This document shows, in pieces, positions 26,138 to 34,750 of a stretch of DNA of 64,000 nucleotides (within the stretch, counting starts at the first letter, position 1; the number at the start of each line of letters is the position of its first letter). The notes beneath the pieces were generated by a model. That model was not told where the DNA came from. It worked only from the letters and a program-made list of their open reading frames with translations, and searched no databases. Position numbers and translations under genes: made by a program. Source of the DNA: JAJEEA01 sp965116765 (lineage in GTDB: Bacteria > Acidobacteriota > Vicinamibacteria > Vicinamibacterales > UBA8438); NCBI GenBank assembly GCA_965116765.1, contig OZ220718.1, forward strand, positions 3,162,001-3,226,000. The letters run 5' to 3'.

Positions 26138-28339
26138 TCAACAACCGAGCCGCGGAAGAATGCCGGTAATCTGCTCCAGATAGTTGCGGGCGTTGCCCGA
26201 CTCCGCGAGGAACTCGTTCAGGGACAGCATGCGGTCGTAGCTGCGCGCCGCCGCGACGAGGTAGTCGCAGCTCGGATGGAGGTTGTAGAGGTCTCGATTG
26301 ATGTTGCCGAGCAGGAAGTGCGCGATCGGATCGTCCTCGCCGTAGTCGAGGGCCCGGGTGCAGTACTCGCGCGCGCGCAATGGGTTGTGGGCCTTGTTCT
26401 CGGTGATGCACAGCCCCAGGTAGCCGGCGGTGCGCAGCCTCCGCCAGGGGTCCTCGCGGTCGGCGTGGCGGCGGCGCGCGACGCCGAAGATGAAGCCCAG
26501 CTTCTCGACGAACGACGACTCGAAGTTGGTCAGGGCGAGGAACCGGTGGTAGCCCTCGCGGGCGTTGCGGTACAGGCCCTGCCGGTCGGTCACCGCAATA
26601 CCGTCGTCCTCGGCCGCGAGCAGCCGCAACGAGTCGGCCCGCCACAGGTGGGCCTGCGCATTCGACTCGTTCAGCAGCAGCGCCTGCCGCGCCACCTCGG
26701 CCGACTGCTCCCACGCCCCCGTGTCCCAGTACGCCCGCGCCAGCATCGCGTAGAGCTCGTCGCTCGGCTCGAGGCGCGCCGCGTCGGTAAGCTCGCGGAT
26801 GGCGGCGTCGGGGTCGCCCGACTCGAGCAGCACCGCCGCCAGGTGCACCCGGGCGTCGACGTAGCTGGGGTCGATACGGAGGGCCGAGCGGTATGCCTCC
26901 ATGCTCTTCCGCTCGTCGCCCAGCAACTGGTAGGTCTGCCCCAGGTGATAGGCGGCCAGGCTGTAGCCGTCGTCCTCGTCGAGCGCGGCGAGGAAGAGAT
27001 CGCGGGCCTCCTCGAGATCCTCGCGGCTCTGCGAGCGCTCCACCGGCAGCATGTTCAGGGGGTTCATCGACGAGCGTTCGGTGAACAGCAGGCGCTCGCC
27101 CCGGCCGTTCAGGTCGAGCGCCGACTGGCGCACCCGGCGCACGTAGCGGATGCGCAGCCGGACGGTGACCTCCTGGTTCGGCGCGATCATCACCTGGCGG
27201 GTGTACGGCTCGTAGCCCTCCCGCACTCCCATGAACTGGTGCATGCCCGACGACAGGCCCGGGATCCTGAGCGGCCGGCCCCTCGACAGCGACCCGACCA
27301 GCTCGCCGTCGACGTAGACGTCCACGTCTTCCAGGTTCACCTCGACGATCGCGGTCCCGAGCAGCGAGGGGACCTCCGGATCTTCGGCGGTGCCGAGGCA
27401 GGCGGTGCCGACGCCGAGGAGCATCGCGGGGTCGTAGTCGCCGCGCGCCGTCGGCGTCTGCGAGAGGCTCCGCGACCGGGCGTAGCGCCGCACGTTGCTC
27501 CGGACGTACTCGATGACCTCGTCGGCGGTGATGCGCCCGTCGCAGGGGTCGACGTCGGCGTACCCGCTCAGGGCCTGGGTCACGAAGTAGGTGAAGAAGC
27601 CGAAGCCGGTCGACAGGTCCGGATCCTCGTAGCTCTGCTCGCGCTCGCGGGTCGCGGTCAGGGTGAGGAAGTTGCGCGGCAGGTTGCCGAGCTGCTGGTC
27701 GAGCGCCTCGTTGGTGGTCTCGGCGTTGAAGTCGATGCGGCCCGAGTGGCACGCGTCGGTCAGCAGCACCTTCCATCGCGCCGCGATGCGCTCCGACATC
27801 ACCGCGCCGAGCCGGGCCATCGGGTACGAGGTCTCGGCGACCCGGCCCGGCTCGAAGTCCCACGGGGCCAGGTATCCCCGGCCGCCCTCGACGAGCCCAT
27901 GGCCGGCAAAGTAGACGACCACCCGGTCGGCCGGCGCCGCCACCGACGGCAGCCATTCCTCGAGGGCCTGCCGGATGTTGGCGAGCGTGGCCCGGGCCCC
28001 CGTCAGCAGCCGCACGTTCTCGGGCGGGAACTGGCCGCCCTCGGGACTGATGAGCACGCGGTACATCGCCTCGGCGTCGCTCTCCGAGTACAGCAGCTGC
28101 CGGGACTCGTCCAGGTTGCGGTACTCGCCCACGCCGACCACGAGCGCGTAGCCGCGGGGCATCGCCGGCGGCGCGGCCCCGGCGTCGGCGCCGACCGCGT
28201 CGAACACCAGATCGCGGCCGCGCGGCTGGTCCGTTTGCGCGGCCTGCGCGGCCGCGCCGGTCGGCGCCGCCAGCGCCGCCGCGAGCGCGGCCGCGCCGAC
28301 CCGGGCGATCCCCGCCTTCACCGCTGCTACTCGAGTCAT
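26138..28339 (-). CDS. Secreted caspase-family peptidase with PEGA and TPR domains
   Basis: 733 residues from the ATG at 28339, which has GGAGG six bases upstream. A signal peptide (about 1-30) precedes a C14 caspase fold: ALVVGVGEYRN, the catalytic His in VVVYFAGHG and the catalytic Cys in VLLTDACHSG. Next come a PEGA-like strand domain (VEVNLEDVDVYVDGELVGSL, about 330-410), then four or more TPR-like helical repeats (SYVDARVHLAAVLLESGDPDAAI, LYAMLARAYWDTGAWEQSA). The last helices resemble a scaffold for partner binding. Probably a periplasmic or exported protease; activator and substrate unknown. It sits between a second caspase and the autotransporter. Confidence 0.9.
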   Translation of the reverse strand: MTRVAAVKAGIARVGAAALAAALAAPTGAAAQAAQTDQPRGRDLVFDAVGADAGAAPPAMPRGYALVVGVGEYRNLDESRQLLYSESDAEAMYRVLISPEGGQFPPENVRLLTGARATLANIRQALEEWLPSVAAPADRVVVYFAGHGLVEGGRGYLAPWDFEPGRVAETSYPMARLGAVMSERIAARWKVLLTDACHSGRIDFNAETTNEALDQQLGNLPRNFLTLTATREREQSYEDPDLSTGFGFFTYFVTQALSGYADVDPCDGRITADEVIEYVRSNVRRYARSRSLSQTPTARGDYDPAMLLGVGTACLGTAEDPEVPSLLGTAIVEVNLEDVDVYVDGELVGSLSRGRPLRIPGLSSGMHQFMGVREGYEPYTRQVMIAPNQEVTVRLRIRYVRRVRQSALDLNGRGERLLFTERSSMNPLNMLPVERSQSREDLEEARDLFLAALDEDDGYSLAAYHLGQTYQLLGDERKSMEAYRSALRIDPSYVDARVHLAAVLLESGDPDAAIRELTDAARLEPSDELYAMLARAYWDTGAWEQSAEVARQALLLNESNAQAHLWRADSLRLLAAEDDGIAVTDRQGLYRNAREGYHRFLALTNFESSFVEKLGFIFGVARRRHADREDPWRRLRTAGYLGLCITENKAHNPLRAREYCTRALDYGEDDPIAHFLLGNINRDLYNLHPSCDYLVAAARSYDRMLSLNEFLAESGNARNYLEQITGILPRLGC

Positions 28340-28427
28340 CTCCACCTCCCGGCCCGGCGGCCCCCGGCTGCCGCGGTCCCGCCGCCCCCGCCTCGGCGGC
28401 GGGCCCGGCCGCGCGCCGGCCCCCGCC

Positions 28428-29888
28428 TCATCGATGCCGAAGCTCGATGGTCTCCCACACGACGTCGGCGACCGCGCCCTGGTTCACGACGTAGACGGCC
28501 TCGACGGTTCCGCCCGGCGCGGCCGAGGCCCCGCCCGGCGCGGCCGCGACGCCCGGCGCGGCGAACGCGGGCTCCTCCGCCTCGTACACCAGGTCTCGCG
28601 GGCGGATGGTGCGGGTCAGCCGGCCCACCGTGCGCTGGGTCACCGACTCCACCCTCACGACGGCGCCGTCGGCGCCCGGCAGCGCGGTCGCCTTCTCGCG
28701 GCTCAGGTAGACGAGGATGCGCTCGATGCCCGGCGTCTCGTCGAACCGGAACCAGCCCGCCGGCGGGATCGCCACCTCTCGGAAGCGCGCGACGTCGTTC
28801 CGGCCGCCCTGCATCTGCGGATGCGGGTAGAGCATCGACCACCGCCCGCTGCTCCCCTCCTGGATCACGTACAGGTACCCGTCGATGTTCGGCTCGAACA
28901 CGAGCCGTATCCGCTCGCCGGTCCGGAAGGCGGTGTCCGGATCGACCTCGACGGGCTGGCCGGACGGGTTGCGGAGCAGGACGCGGTACTTGAGCCCCGC
29001 GTTGGGGACCCGCGGCGCCGACGCGCCGGCCCCGGGGCCCGCACCCGCGTAGAACAGGTCCGCGGCGCCGGGCGCGCCCGCGCCGCGCACGCTCAGATAG
29101 TGGTCGCCCAGCAGCGACTGGTACTCGTGCGGCCGCTGCCGCCCCCCGGTCGTCTCGAGCACGCGCGCGCGCACCCGCCGGAACAGGGCGCTCACCTCCA
29201 GCGGCTGCTCCAGGTACGCCAGCAGGGCCTCGGTGTACGGGCTGTTGCGCCCCGTCCCGTCGGCCGCCGTGGTTCCCGCCGCCGCCGCGTAGGCGACCAG
29301 CGTCTCGTCCAGCAGCTGCTGCTCGTCGAAATCGGCGAAGCTGCCGCGGCTGATGCTGCGCGTCGCGCGCACCCGCCGCATGCTCTGGGCGAGCGGATTG
29401 TCGCGGCAGGCGTCGAGAATGACCATCCGCAGCCCGGCCCCCTCCGTCGCCCGCAGCACCCGGTCGAGGTCGACGGTCTCGTACTCCACGTCGGTGTCGC
29501 TCTCCAGCCGCGCGTCCACCGGCAGCAGGTAGTTCACGCCGTCGACCTCCATGCCGTGCCCGGCATAGAAGATCAGCGCCGCCGCCGCCCCGACGCTCCG
29601 CCGCGCGAAGACGCGCAACGCCTCGTCCATCCCTGCCCGGTCGCCGTCGAGCAGCGTCGTCACGTCGAACCCCAGCCGCCCGAGCGCCGCGCCCACGTCG
29701 GCGGCGTCGTTCTGCGGATTGGGCAGGGGGCTGACCGCCGTGTAGGCGCTGTTGCCTATCACCAGCGCGAGCCGGCCACTACCCGGAACGGGCTGGCCCG
29801 TGACAGCGCTCGCCGACGCCAGCAGCACCGCGGCCGCCAGCGCGAGACGGAGCCGCCCGGCGCGCGCCGGGACACCTCTTCCATGCAT
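28428..29888 (-). CDS. Secreted caspase-family peptidase with DUF4384 domain
   Basis: 486 residues with a signal peptide (about 1-32). The caspase fold is metacaspase-like: RLALVIGNSAYTAVSPLPNP, the His in ALIFYAGHGMEVDGVNYL, and the Cys in MVILDACRDNP. After a Gly/Ala linker is a DUF4384 domain (about 325-430: GERIRLVFEPNIDGYLYVIQ, GWFRFDETPGIERILVYLS) like those of the next genes. A GGGAGGG site precedes the ATG. The caspase-DUF4384 pairing is known from other bacteria, but the process it serves is not established. Immediately downstream of the OmpA-like gene. Confidence 0.9.
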   Translation of the reverse strand: MHGRGVPARAGRLRLALAAAVLLASASAVTGQPVPGSGRLALVIGNSAYTAVSPLPNPQNDAADVGAALGRLGFDVTTLLDGDRAGMDEALRVFARRSVGAAAALIFYAGHGMEVDGVNYLLPVDARLESDTDVEYETVDLDRVLRATEGAGLRMVILDACRDNPLAQSMRRVRATRSISRGSFADFDEQQLLDETLVAYAAAAGTTAADGTGRNSPYTEALLAYLEQPLEVSALFRRVRARVLETTGGRQRPHEYQSLLGDHYLSVRGAGAPGAADLFYAGAGPGAGASAPRVPNAGLKYRVLLRNPSGQPVEVDPDTAFRTGERIRLVFEPNIDGYLYVIQEGSSGRWSMLYPHPQMQGGRNDVARFREVAIPPAGWFRFDETPGIERILVYLSREKATALPGADGAVVRVESVTQRTVGRLTRTIRPRDLVYEAEEPAFAAPGVAAAPGGASAAPGGTVEAVYVVNQGAVADVVWETIELRHR

Positions 29889-29952
29889 GACTCGCCCTCC
29901 CCCATCCGTTCCCGTCCGGCCGCGGCCCGGCCCCCGGGAGGCCGCCGGCCGA

Positions 29953-30465
29953 TCAGAACGTGCGGACGATCTCTACGCGCCTCTGCCGGTCGTCGTCCGG
30001 CGCGTGCGCGGGCAGCAGCCGGTCTTCGCCGTAGCCGACCGGCCGCAGCCGCCCGCGCGCGATGCCGCGTCCCACGAGGTAGTCGACCACCGCGCCGGCG
30101 CGACGCCGAGACAGCGCCAGGTTGTAGCCTGCGTCGCCGGTGGCGTCGGTATGGCCCTCGAGGATCACCGGCACCCCCGCCATCCGGCGGTCGGCCAGCG
30201 CCTCCGCCACGCGGTCGAGGTCGCGCATCGAGGCGGCCGTCAGCCGCGCCGAGTCGAAGTCGAAGCCGATGCTCAGCATGACGCTGACCTCGGCCGGCGC
30301 GTCGGGGGCGCCGGCGTCCGGCACGACGGCCAGCGACCGGACGATCGACTCGCGGGTCACCGGTCCGTCGACGGACCGGCGCACCCGCGACTGCGCCGCC
30401 GCGTCGGTGGCGGCGCAGGCCGCGGCCAGCGCCGCCACCGCCGCCACCGCCCCCCGGCTGCTCAT
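29953..30465 (-). CDS. OmpA-family peptidoglycan-associated protein
   Basis: 170 residues from the ATG at 30465, which overlaps the upstream stop (ATGA). Signal peptide about 1-25. OmpA/MotB C-terminal domain: VMLSIGFDFDSARLTAASMRDL, VILEGHTDATGDAGYNLALSRRRAGAVVDYLV and a final RPVGYGEDRLLP...RRVEIV, with the usual Asp and Arg that grip diaminopimelate. No barrel, so a periplasmic anchor to the cell wall. Coupled to the DUF4384 gene and followed by the caspase gene 64 bases later. Confidence 0.92.
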   Translation of the reverse strand: MSSRGAVAAVAALAAACAATDAAAQSRVRRSVDGPVTRESIVRSLAVVPDAGAPDAPAEVSVMLSIGFDFDSARLTAASMRDLDRVAEALADRRMAGVPVILEGHTDATGDAGYNLALSRRRAGAVVDYLVGRGIARGRLRPVGYGEDRLLPAHAPDDDRQRRVEIVRTF

Positions 30466-31208
30466 CGCGCCGACTCTTCGCAGGTGACGGACCCGCCGCT
30501 CTCGGACGTCCGCGTGACGGCCAGGCTGCGCGTGGCCGAGGCCAGCAGGGCAGGCATGGTCGAGATGGTCTGGTGGCACACCGCCCACTCGGCCGAGCTC
30601 ACCGCCGGTCTGACCGACGCGGTCGCGCTCGGCGGCGGCGCGACCGCCCCGGGGGCGTCGCCCAGCATGGTGACGGCCAGGCTGCGCGCCACGCCTTGCG
30701 CCCGCGCGTTCACCACCCGGTACGGGCCGGCCGCGGCGAGCTGCCGCGCCTCGAAGGGCGCGATGGGCTCGGTCGACGCGATGACCTTGATGAGCTCGGT
30801 GCCGGTGGTGCCGGTCACGACGATGCGCGACAGCGAGGCCGGATCGGGCACCTCGACCACGCGGTCGGCCCGGACCAGGTTGTCGGGCTGGTACTCGTTG
30901 GGAAACAGAATCGTGGTCTGACCGGCCGGATCGACGTTCAGGACGGTGACGTACGCGTCCTCGCTCGTCTTGACGAAGAGCGTGACGTCCTCGCCCTCGG
31001 CGTAGGTGTAGTCGGACCGATCGACCCACGACACGACGTCGAGGCCGTCCTGCCGGGGCCGGGGCCGCGGCTGCACGTCGTAGACGGCCGCCTGCTCGAT
31101 CGACAACGTCCGCGAGAGCGGGCTATTCCCGGCCTCCTGGCCCCAGGCGAAGCCGCCGGACAACAACACCACGACCGCTGCCGCCGCGCCGAGAGTTCCG
31201 TACTTCAT
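30462..31208 (-). CDS. DUF4384-domain secreted protein
   Basis: 248 residues; AGGAGG six bases before the ATG. Signal peptide about 1-23 (AWGQ). The DUF4384 core is YTYAEGEDVTLFVKTSEDAYVTVLNVDPAGQTTILFPNEYQPDNLV, then FEARQLAAAGPYRVVNA. DUF4384 proteins accompany caspases and OmpA-type proteins in several Gram-negatives. Its stop overlaps the OmpA ATG, so the two are translated together. C-terminal extension has two cysteines. Confidence 0.88.
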   Translation of the reverse strand: MKYGTLGAAAAVVVLLSGGFAWGQEAGNSPLSRTLSIEQAAVYDVQPRPRPRQDGLDVVSWVDRSDYTYAEGEDVTLFVKTSEDAYVTVLNVDPAGQTTILFPNEYQPDNLVRADRVVEVPDPASLSRIVVTGTTGTELIKVIASTEPIAPFEARQLAAAGPYRVVNARAQGVARSLAVTMLGDAPGAVAPPPSATASVRPAVSSAEWAVCHQTISTMPALLASATRSLAVTRTSESGGSVTCEESAR

Positions 31209-31255
31209 GGCTCGTCCTCCTGTGTGTAGCCTCATGGTCGTTCCGGCGCCGACGA

Positions 31256-31819
31256 TCACGCGACGACGCGCACCGTTATCTCGTCCGTGGCCCAGTCCGA
31301 CGTCGGCAGGCCGACCACCGCGTCGTTCAGCTGCGCCACGAAGGCGCCGCCGCCGACGGCCAGGCTCACCGCCCGGGTCAGGGTCTGGTTGCCCGAGAAA
31401 CCCGCGAACACATCGCGCGTCACCAGCAGGATCACGCGGTTGTTCCCGAGCGGCTCGGCCGCCGCGAGGGTGAAGTTCTGGGCCGGCGGCGACGGGTAGG
31501 TGATGCTGCCCGCGGGCAGCGGCATGTTCTCGGCCAGCACCCAGACCTCGCCGACCGGATCGATCAGATAGAGGCTGTAGTAGCCGGCGGTGCTCGACGA
31601 CACGTTGAATCCGAGGTTGGCGCCGATCCGGATCGGCACGGGAACCGCCGGCACCAGGCTGATCGAGAACTCGGCCCAAGGGTTCTCGATCACCGCCGAC
31701 TGCGCCGACACCGGCGCCCCCGCGCCGGCCCGGTAGCCCAGGACCGACAGCGCCAGCAGTATCGTCACTATCGCGCGAGCCCCCGGGCGCCGCCGCGTCA
31801 ACGTCGTTGCTTCTGTCAT
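31256..31819 (-). CDS. DUF4384-like secreted protein, paralogue A
   Basis: 187 residues with a signal peptide (about 15-40, ending VSAQ). The core FSISLVPAVPVPIRIGANLG, TAGYYSLYLIDPVGEVWVL and PSPPAQNFTLAAAEPLG is shared almost word for word with the next gene upstream (31854-32438) and loosely with the DUF4384 proteins downstream. Probably a periplasmic binding or assembly partner. Gap to the DUF4384 gene is 47 bases. Confidence 0.8.
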   Translation of the reverse strand: MTEATTLTRRRPGARAIVTILLALSVLGYRAGAGAPVSAQSAVIENPWAEFSISLVPAVPVPIRIGANLGFNVSSSTAGYYSLYLIDPVGEVWVLAENMPLPAGSITYPSPPAQNFTLAAAEPLGNNRVILLVTRDVFAGFSGNQTLTRAVSLAVGGGAFVAQLNDAVVGLPTSDWATDEITVRVVA

Positions 31820-31853
31820 TGGAGTACCCCCCGGCAGGGGTCGCCGCCGTCCG

Positions 31854-32438
31854 TCAAGCGACGACCGAGACCGTGATCTCGTCGATGGCCCAGTCCGACG
31901 ACGGCAGAGAGCGGGTCGTGCGGTTCAGCCGCTCTACGAACGTGTCGCCCCGGATGGCCAGACTCACGGCCGAGGTCAACGTGTCGTCGCCGGAGAAACC
32001 GCTGACGGGGTCGCGCGTGACCAGCACGATCACGCGGTTGCGGCCCAGCGGCTCGGCCGCGGTGAGGGTGAAGTTCTGCGCCGGCGGCGACGGGTAGGTA
32101 ACGCTGCCTGCGCCCAGCGGCATGTTCTCGCCCAGCACCCAGACCTCGGACGCCGGGTCGATGAGGTAGAGGCTGTAGTAGCCGGCGGTGCCCGAGGACA
32201 CGCTGAAGCCGAGCCGGTCGCCGAGCCGGATGGGCACGGGGACCGCCGGTACCAGGCTGACCGCGAACGGCTGCACCGCCGGTACGTACAGGACGCCCGC
32301 GGACTGGACGCCCGGCGTCGACGCCCGCGCGGCCGGCACTTCCGCGGGCCGGCTCGACCCGCAGGCTTCGAGCGCCACGATGCAGAGGGCCGCCGCGACG
32401 AACGCCGGGCGAGAGCTGCCAATCGATCTCCTGGACAT
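31854..32438 (-). CDS. DUF4384-like lipoprotein, paralogue B
   Basis: 194 residues from the ATG at 32438 (MSRRSIGSS). Signal peptide ends in a lipobox, LEACGSS, so the mature protein starts at the lipid-modified Cys (about residue 27). The remainder is a close paralogue of the protein at 31256-31819 (SLVPAVPVPIRLGDRLGF, TAGYYSLYLIDPASEVWVLG). First gene of the envelope cluster that continues to 20312; only 34 bases separate it from paralogue A. A kinase-receiver-winged-helix gene lies 225 bases upstream. Confidence 0.82.
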   Translation of the reverse strand: MSRRSIGSSRPAFVAAALCIVALEACGSSRPAEVPAARASTPGVQSAGVLYVPAVQPFAVSLVPAVPVPIRLGDRLGFSVSSGTAGYYSLYLIDPASEVWVLGENMPLGAGSVTYPSPPAQNFTLTAAEPLGRNRVIVLVTRDPVSGFSGDDTLTSAVSLAIRGDTFVERLNRTTRSLPSSDWAIDEITVSVVA

Positions 32439-32574
32439 TCGGTGAACCACCCCCATCCTTCGCCCCTCGCCTTCCGTTTTGCAGGGCCTGGGCGTCGGAT
32501 TCCGATCGGCGAGGCAGCCCCGGGCTTCCATCGACGGCAAGCGACGCCAGTGTCGCCACGATACATGGCGACTG

Positions 32575-32590
32575 TGAAATTGAAATGAAA
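32575..32590. promoter_or_regulatory. Three TGAAA direct repeats upstream of the envelope cluster
   Basis: TGAAA occurs at 32575, 32581 and 32586, about 140 bases before the lipoprotein start, inside a locally AT-rich gap. OmpR-type winged helices often bind direct repeats, and a gene for such a protein ends 73 bases away. The pairing is a suggestion. Confidence 0.25.
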
Positions 32591-32662
32591 CAGGCGCCAT
32601 CCAATGAGTTACTTCTCATGAAACTCTCGAAACAAGTCGCGATCCCTGGAGTGCGCGCCGCT

Positions 32663-34591
32663 CTACGGCTCCCGGCCCGGCCGAACCATGCGGTATCCGA
32701 CCCCGCGCTCGGTCGCGATGTAGGCCGGGCGTCTCGCGTTGTCTCCGAGCTTGCGGCGCAGCACCTTGACGAAGGCGCGCACCACGCTCACGTCGGCCGA
32801 GTCCCGGCCCGGCCACACCCGGCGCAGCAGGACGTCGTAGGTCAGCACCCGGCCCCTGCCGAGCGAGAGCGCCCTCAGCAGCTCGTACTCGGTGGCCGTC
32901 AGCTCCACGGGCCGGCCGGCCACCGTGACCTCCCGGCGTTCGTAACGGATGGCCAGGTCGTTCAGCACGAAGGGCTCCGGCTCGGCCTGCCGGCGCAGCA
33001 CCGCCCGGACCCTGGCGGCCAGCTCCGTCGGCGAGAAAGGCTTGACGACATAGTCGGCGGCGCCGCTCTCCAGGGCCCTGGCAATCGTCTCGTCTCCCCC
33101 GTACGCGGAAACGAACACGACCGGCGGCTCGGCCGTCTCGCGGATGCGCTCCATCAGCTCGATGCCGCCGATGCCCGGCAGCACCAAGTCGAGCAGGATC
33201 AAGTCGGGCCTCTTGGTCCTGATGAGGCGCAACACCTCGCGCGGGTCGCTCGTCACCACCGTGGCGTAGCCGGCGGCGGTCAGGGCCTCGCGGGCCGACC
33301 GCAGGGCCAGCGGGTCGTCGTCGACGACGAGGATGCGCTTCTCGCCGCGCCTCTCTCCCGGCCGGCGGTCACGGCTCGCGCCGTCGACGACGGCGCTCCT
33401 CCCGCCGGCCTCTCCGGCCACGGGAATCGTGAAGACGACGCGCGTTCCCGGGCCGTCGCCGCCGCTCTCGGCCCAGATGCGCCCGCCGTGCGCCTCCACC
33501 AGGCCCTTGCATATGGGCAGGCCCCGTCCATTCCCGCCGCCGTGCGCGCGGTCGGCGGCGGCGGATGCGCGCGTCCGAAACAGGTGGGGCAGCCGCTCCG
33601 GCGGCACCCCCGGGCCCTCGTCCGACACCGAGATCGCCACGCGGTCGCCGTCCCGCGCCGCCGCGACGCGGACCGGAGACGACGCGGGAGAGTTCTGCGC
33701 CGCGTTGGACAGGAGGTTGTTCAGCACCTGCGCGATGCGCTGCGGGTCGGCCGACACGCGGGGCAGGTCGGGCGGCAGATCGACGCGAACCGCGTGCCTG
33801 CCGCCGCCGCTCAGGAACGTCTGCCTGGCCGGCTCCACGAGCGCGGCCACGGCCACCGGCTCGGGGACGACGGCCGGCGCCCCCGCGTCGAGGCGCGCCG
33901 CCGCGAGGAGGTCGCCGACGAGGCGGCGCATGTGGTCGGCCTGCGCGTCGACGATGCGGAAGAACTGCCGCATCTCCGCCGGCTCGGGGTCGGGCGAGAC
34001 GTCGAGCACCGCTGCGCACGAGCCCTTGATGGAGGCCAGCGGGGCCCGCAGCTCGTGGCTCGCCACGCTCAGGAGCTCGGCCCGGGCCCGCCGCTCGTCC
34101 CGGTGGATGCAGGCGTTGGCGATGGCCGTCGCCGCGTGCGCCGCGAACGCTTCGAAGACCTCGCGGTCCTCGCTCGAGGGCCCGTTTCCCCCCTCCGCGA
34201 CGCCGACGAGGACCGCACCGACGGGCGCGCCGCGGTGCAGCAGGGGCGCGGCGAGCCCGGAAGTCGGCAACGGCGCGTCGAGAGGAATACCCAGCGAACG
34301 GAGCCGGGCCTGCAGGTCGGGCAGCCTCGTCACCCCGGGCAGACTCAGCAGGTGATCGAAGAGCCGCGGCCCGCCGGGCCAGGCGGCCAGACGCCGGCGC
34401 TCGTCCGCCGTGAAGCCCGATCCCTCGAGGCCGGCCGCCACGCCGGCGCCGCCGCCGGTGACGACCACCGCGCGCGGGGCGCCCGTCAGGGCGCGAATGC
34501 ACTCGGCCGCCTCACGAGCGACGGTGTCCGGATCGAGGCTCGCGCTGACGCGCAGGACCGCCGCGCTCAGCCGAGACATGCGATCTCCCAT
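32663..34591 (-). CDS. Single-protein two-component system: GAF-histidine kinase-receiver-winged helix
   Basis: 642 residues. GAF-like domain (about 15-165); HisKA with phospho-His179 in SVASHELRAPLASIKG; HATPase with N-box NNLLSNAAQNSP, G-box DEGPGVPPE and GNGRGLPICKGLVEAHGG; receiver (about 410-530) with DDD, phospho-Asp in LILLDLVLPGIGG and Lys in DYVVKPFSP; then an OmpR-type winged helix (about 540-640, ELTATEYELLRALSLGRGRVL to ATERGVGYRMVRPG). All parts of a sensor-to-DNA circuit are in one chain, though DNA-binding output is normally on a separate protein. No membrane helix, so a cytosolic signal. Close paralogues follow divergently at 34751. Confidence 0.9.
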   Translation of the reverse strand: MGDRMSRLSAAVLRVSASLDPDTVAREAAECIRALTGAPRAVVVTGGGAGVAAGLEGSGFTADERRRLAAWPGGPRLFDHLLSLPGVTRLPDLQARLRSLGIPLDAPLPTSGLAAPLLHRGAPVGAVLVGVAEGGNGPSSEDREVFEAFAAHAATAIANACIHRDERRARAELLSVASHELRAPLASIKGSCAAVLDVSPDPEPAEMRQFFRIVDAQADHMRRLVGDLLAAARLDAGAPAVVPEPVAVAALVEPARQTFLSGGGRHAVRVDLPPDLPRVSADPQRIAQVLNNLLSNAAQNSPASSPVRVAAARDGDRVAISVSDEGPGVPPERLPHLFRTRASAAADRAHGGGNGRGLPICKGLVEAHGGRIWAESGGDGPGTRVVFTIPVAGEAGGRSAVVDGASRDRRPGERRGEKRILVVDDDPLALRSAREALTAAGYATVVTSDPREVLRLIRTKRPDLILLDLVLPGIGGIELMERIRETAEPPVVFVSAYGGDETIARALESGAADYVVKPFSPTELAARVRAVLRRQAEPEPFVLNDLAIRYERREVTVAGRPVELTATEYELLRALSLGRGRVLTYDVLLRRVWPGRDSADVSVVRAFVKVLRRKLGDNARRPAYIATERGVGYRMVRPGREP

Positions 34592-34750
34592 CCATTAGGG
34601 AAAACGCCGGCCGGACGCGAAACGAACGGTCCCGGCCCTCACGATGGGGCGGCGCCCACGCCCACGGCAGTAGCGTCAGCACCCCCGCCACGACCCCCGG
34701 TGCGGAAGAGCGGGTAGAATCGAGCCGCGCCGGGCCGACGAGGTGGACCC

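Noticed and set aside
26079..27956. Upstream extension of the autotransporter frame
   Set aside because: It is the caspase gene read in another frame; the signal peptide starts at 26078.
30466..31029. Upstream extension of the OmpA frame
   Set aside because: It is a shadow of the DUF4384 gene; the ATG at 30465 follows the ATGA overlap and a signal peptide.
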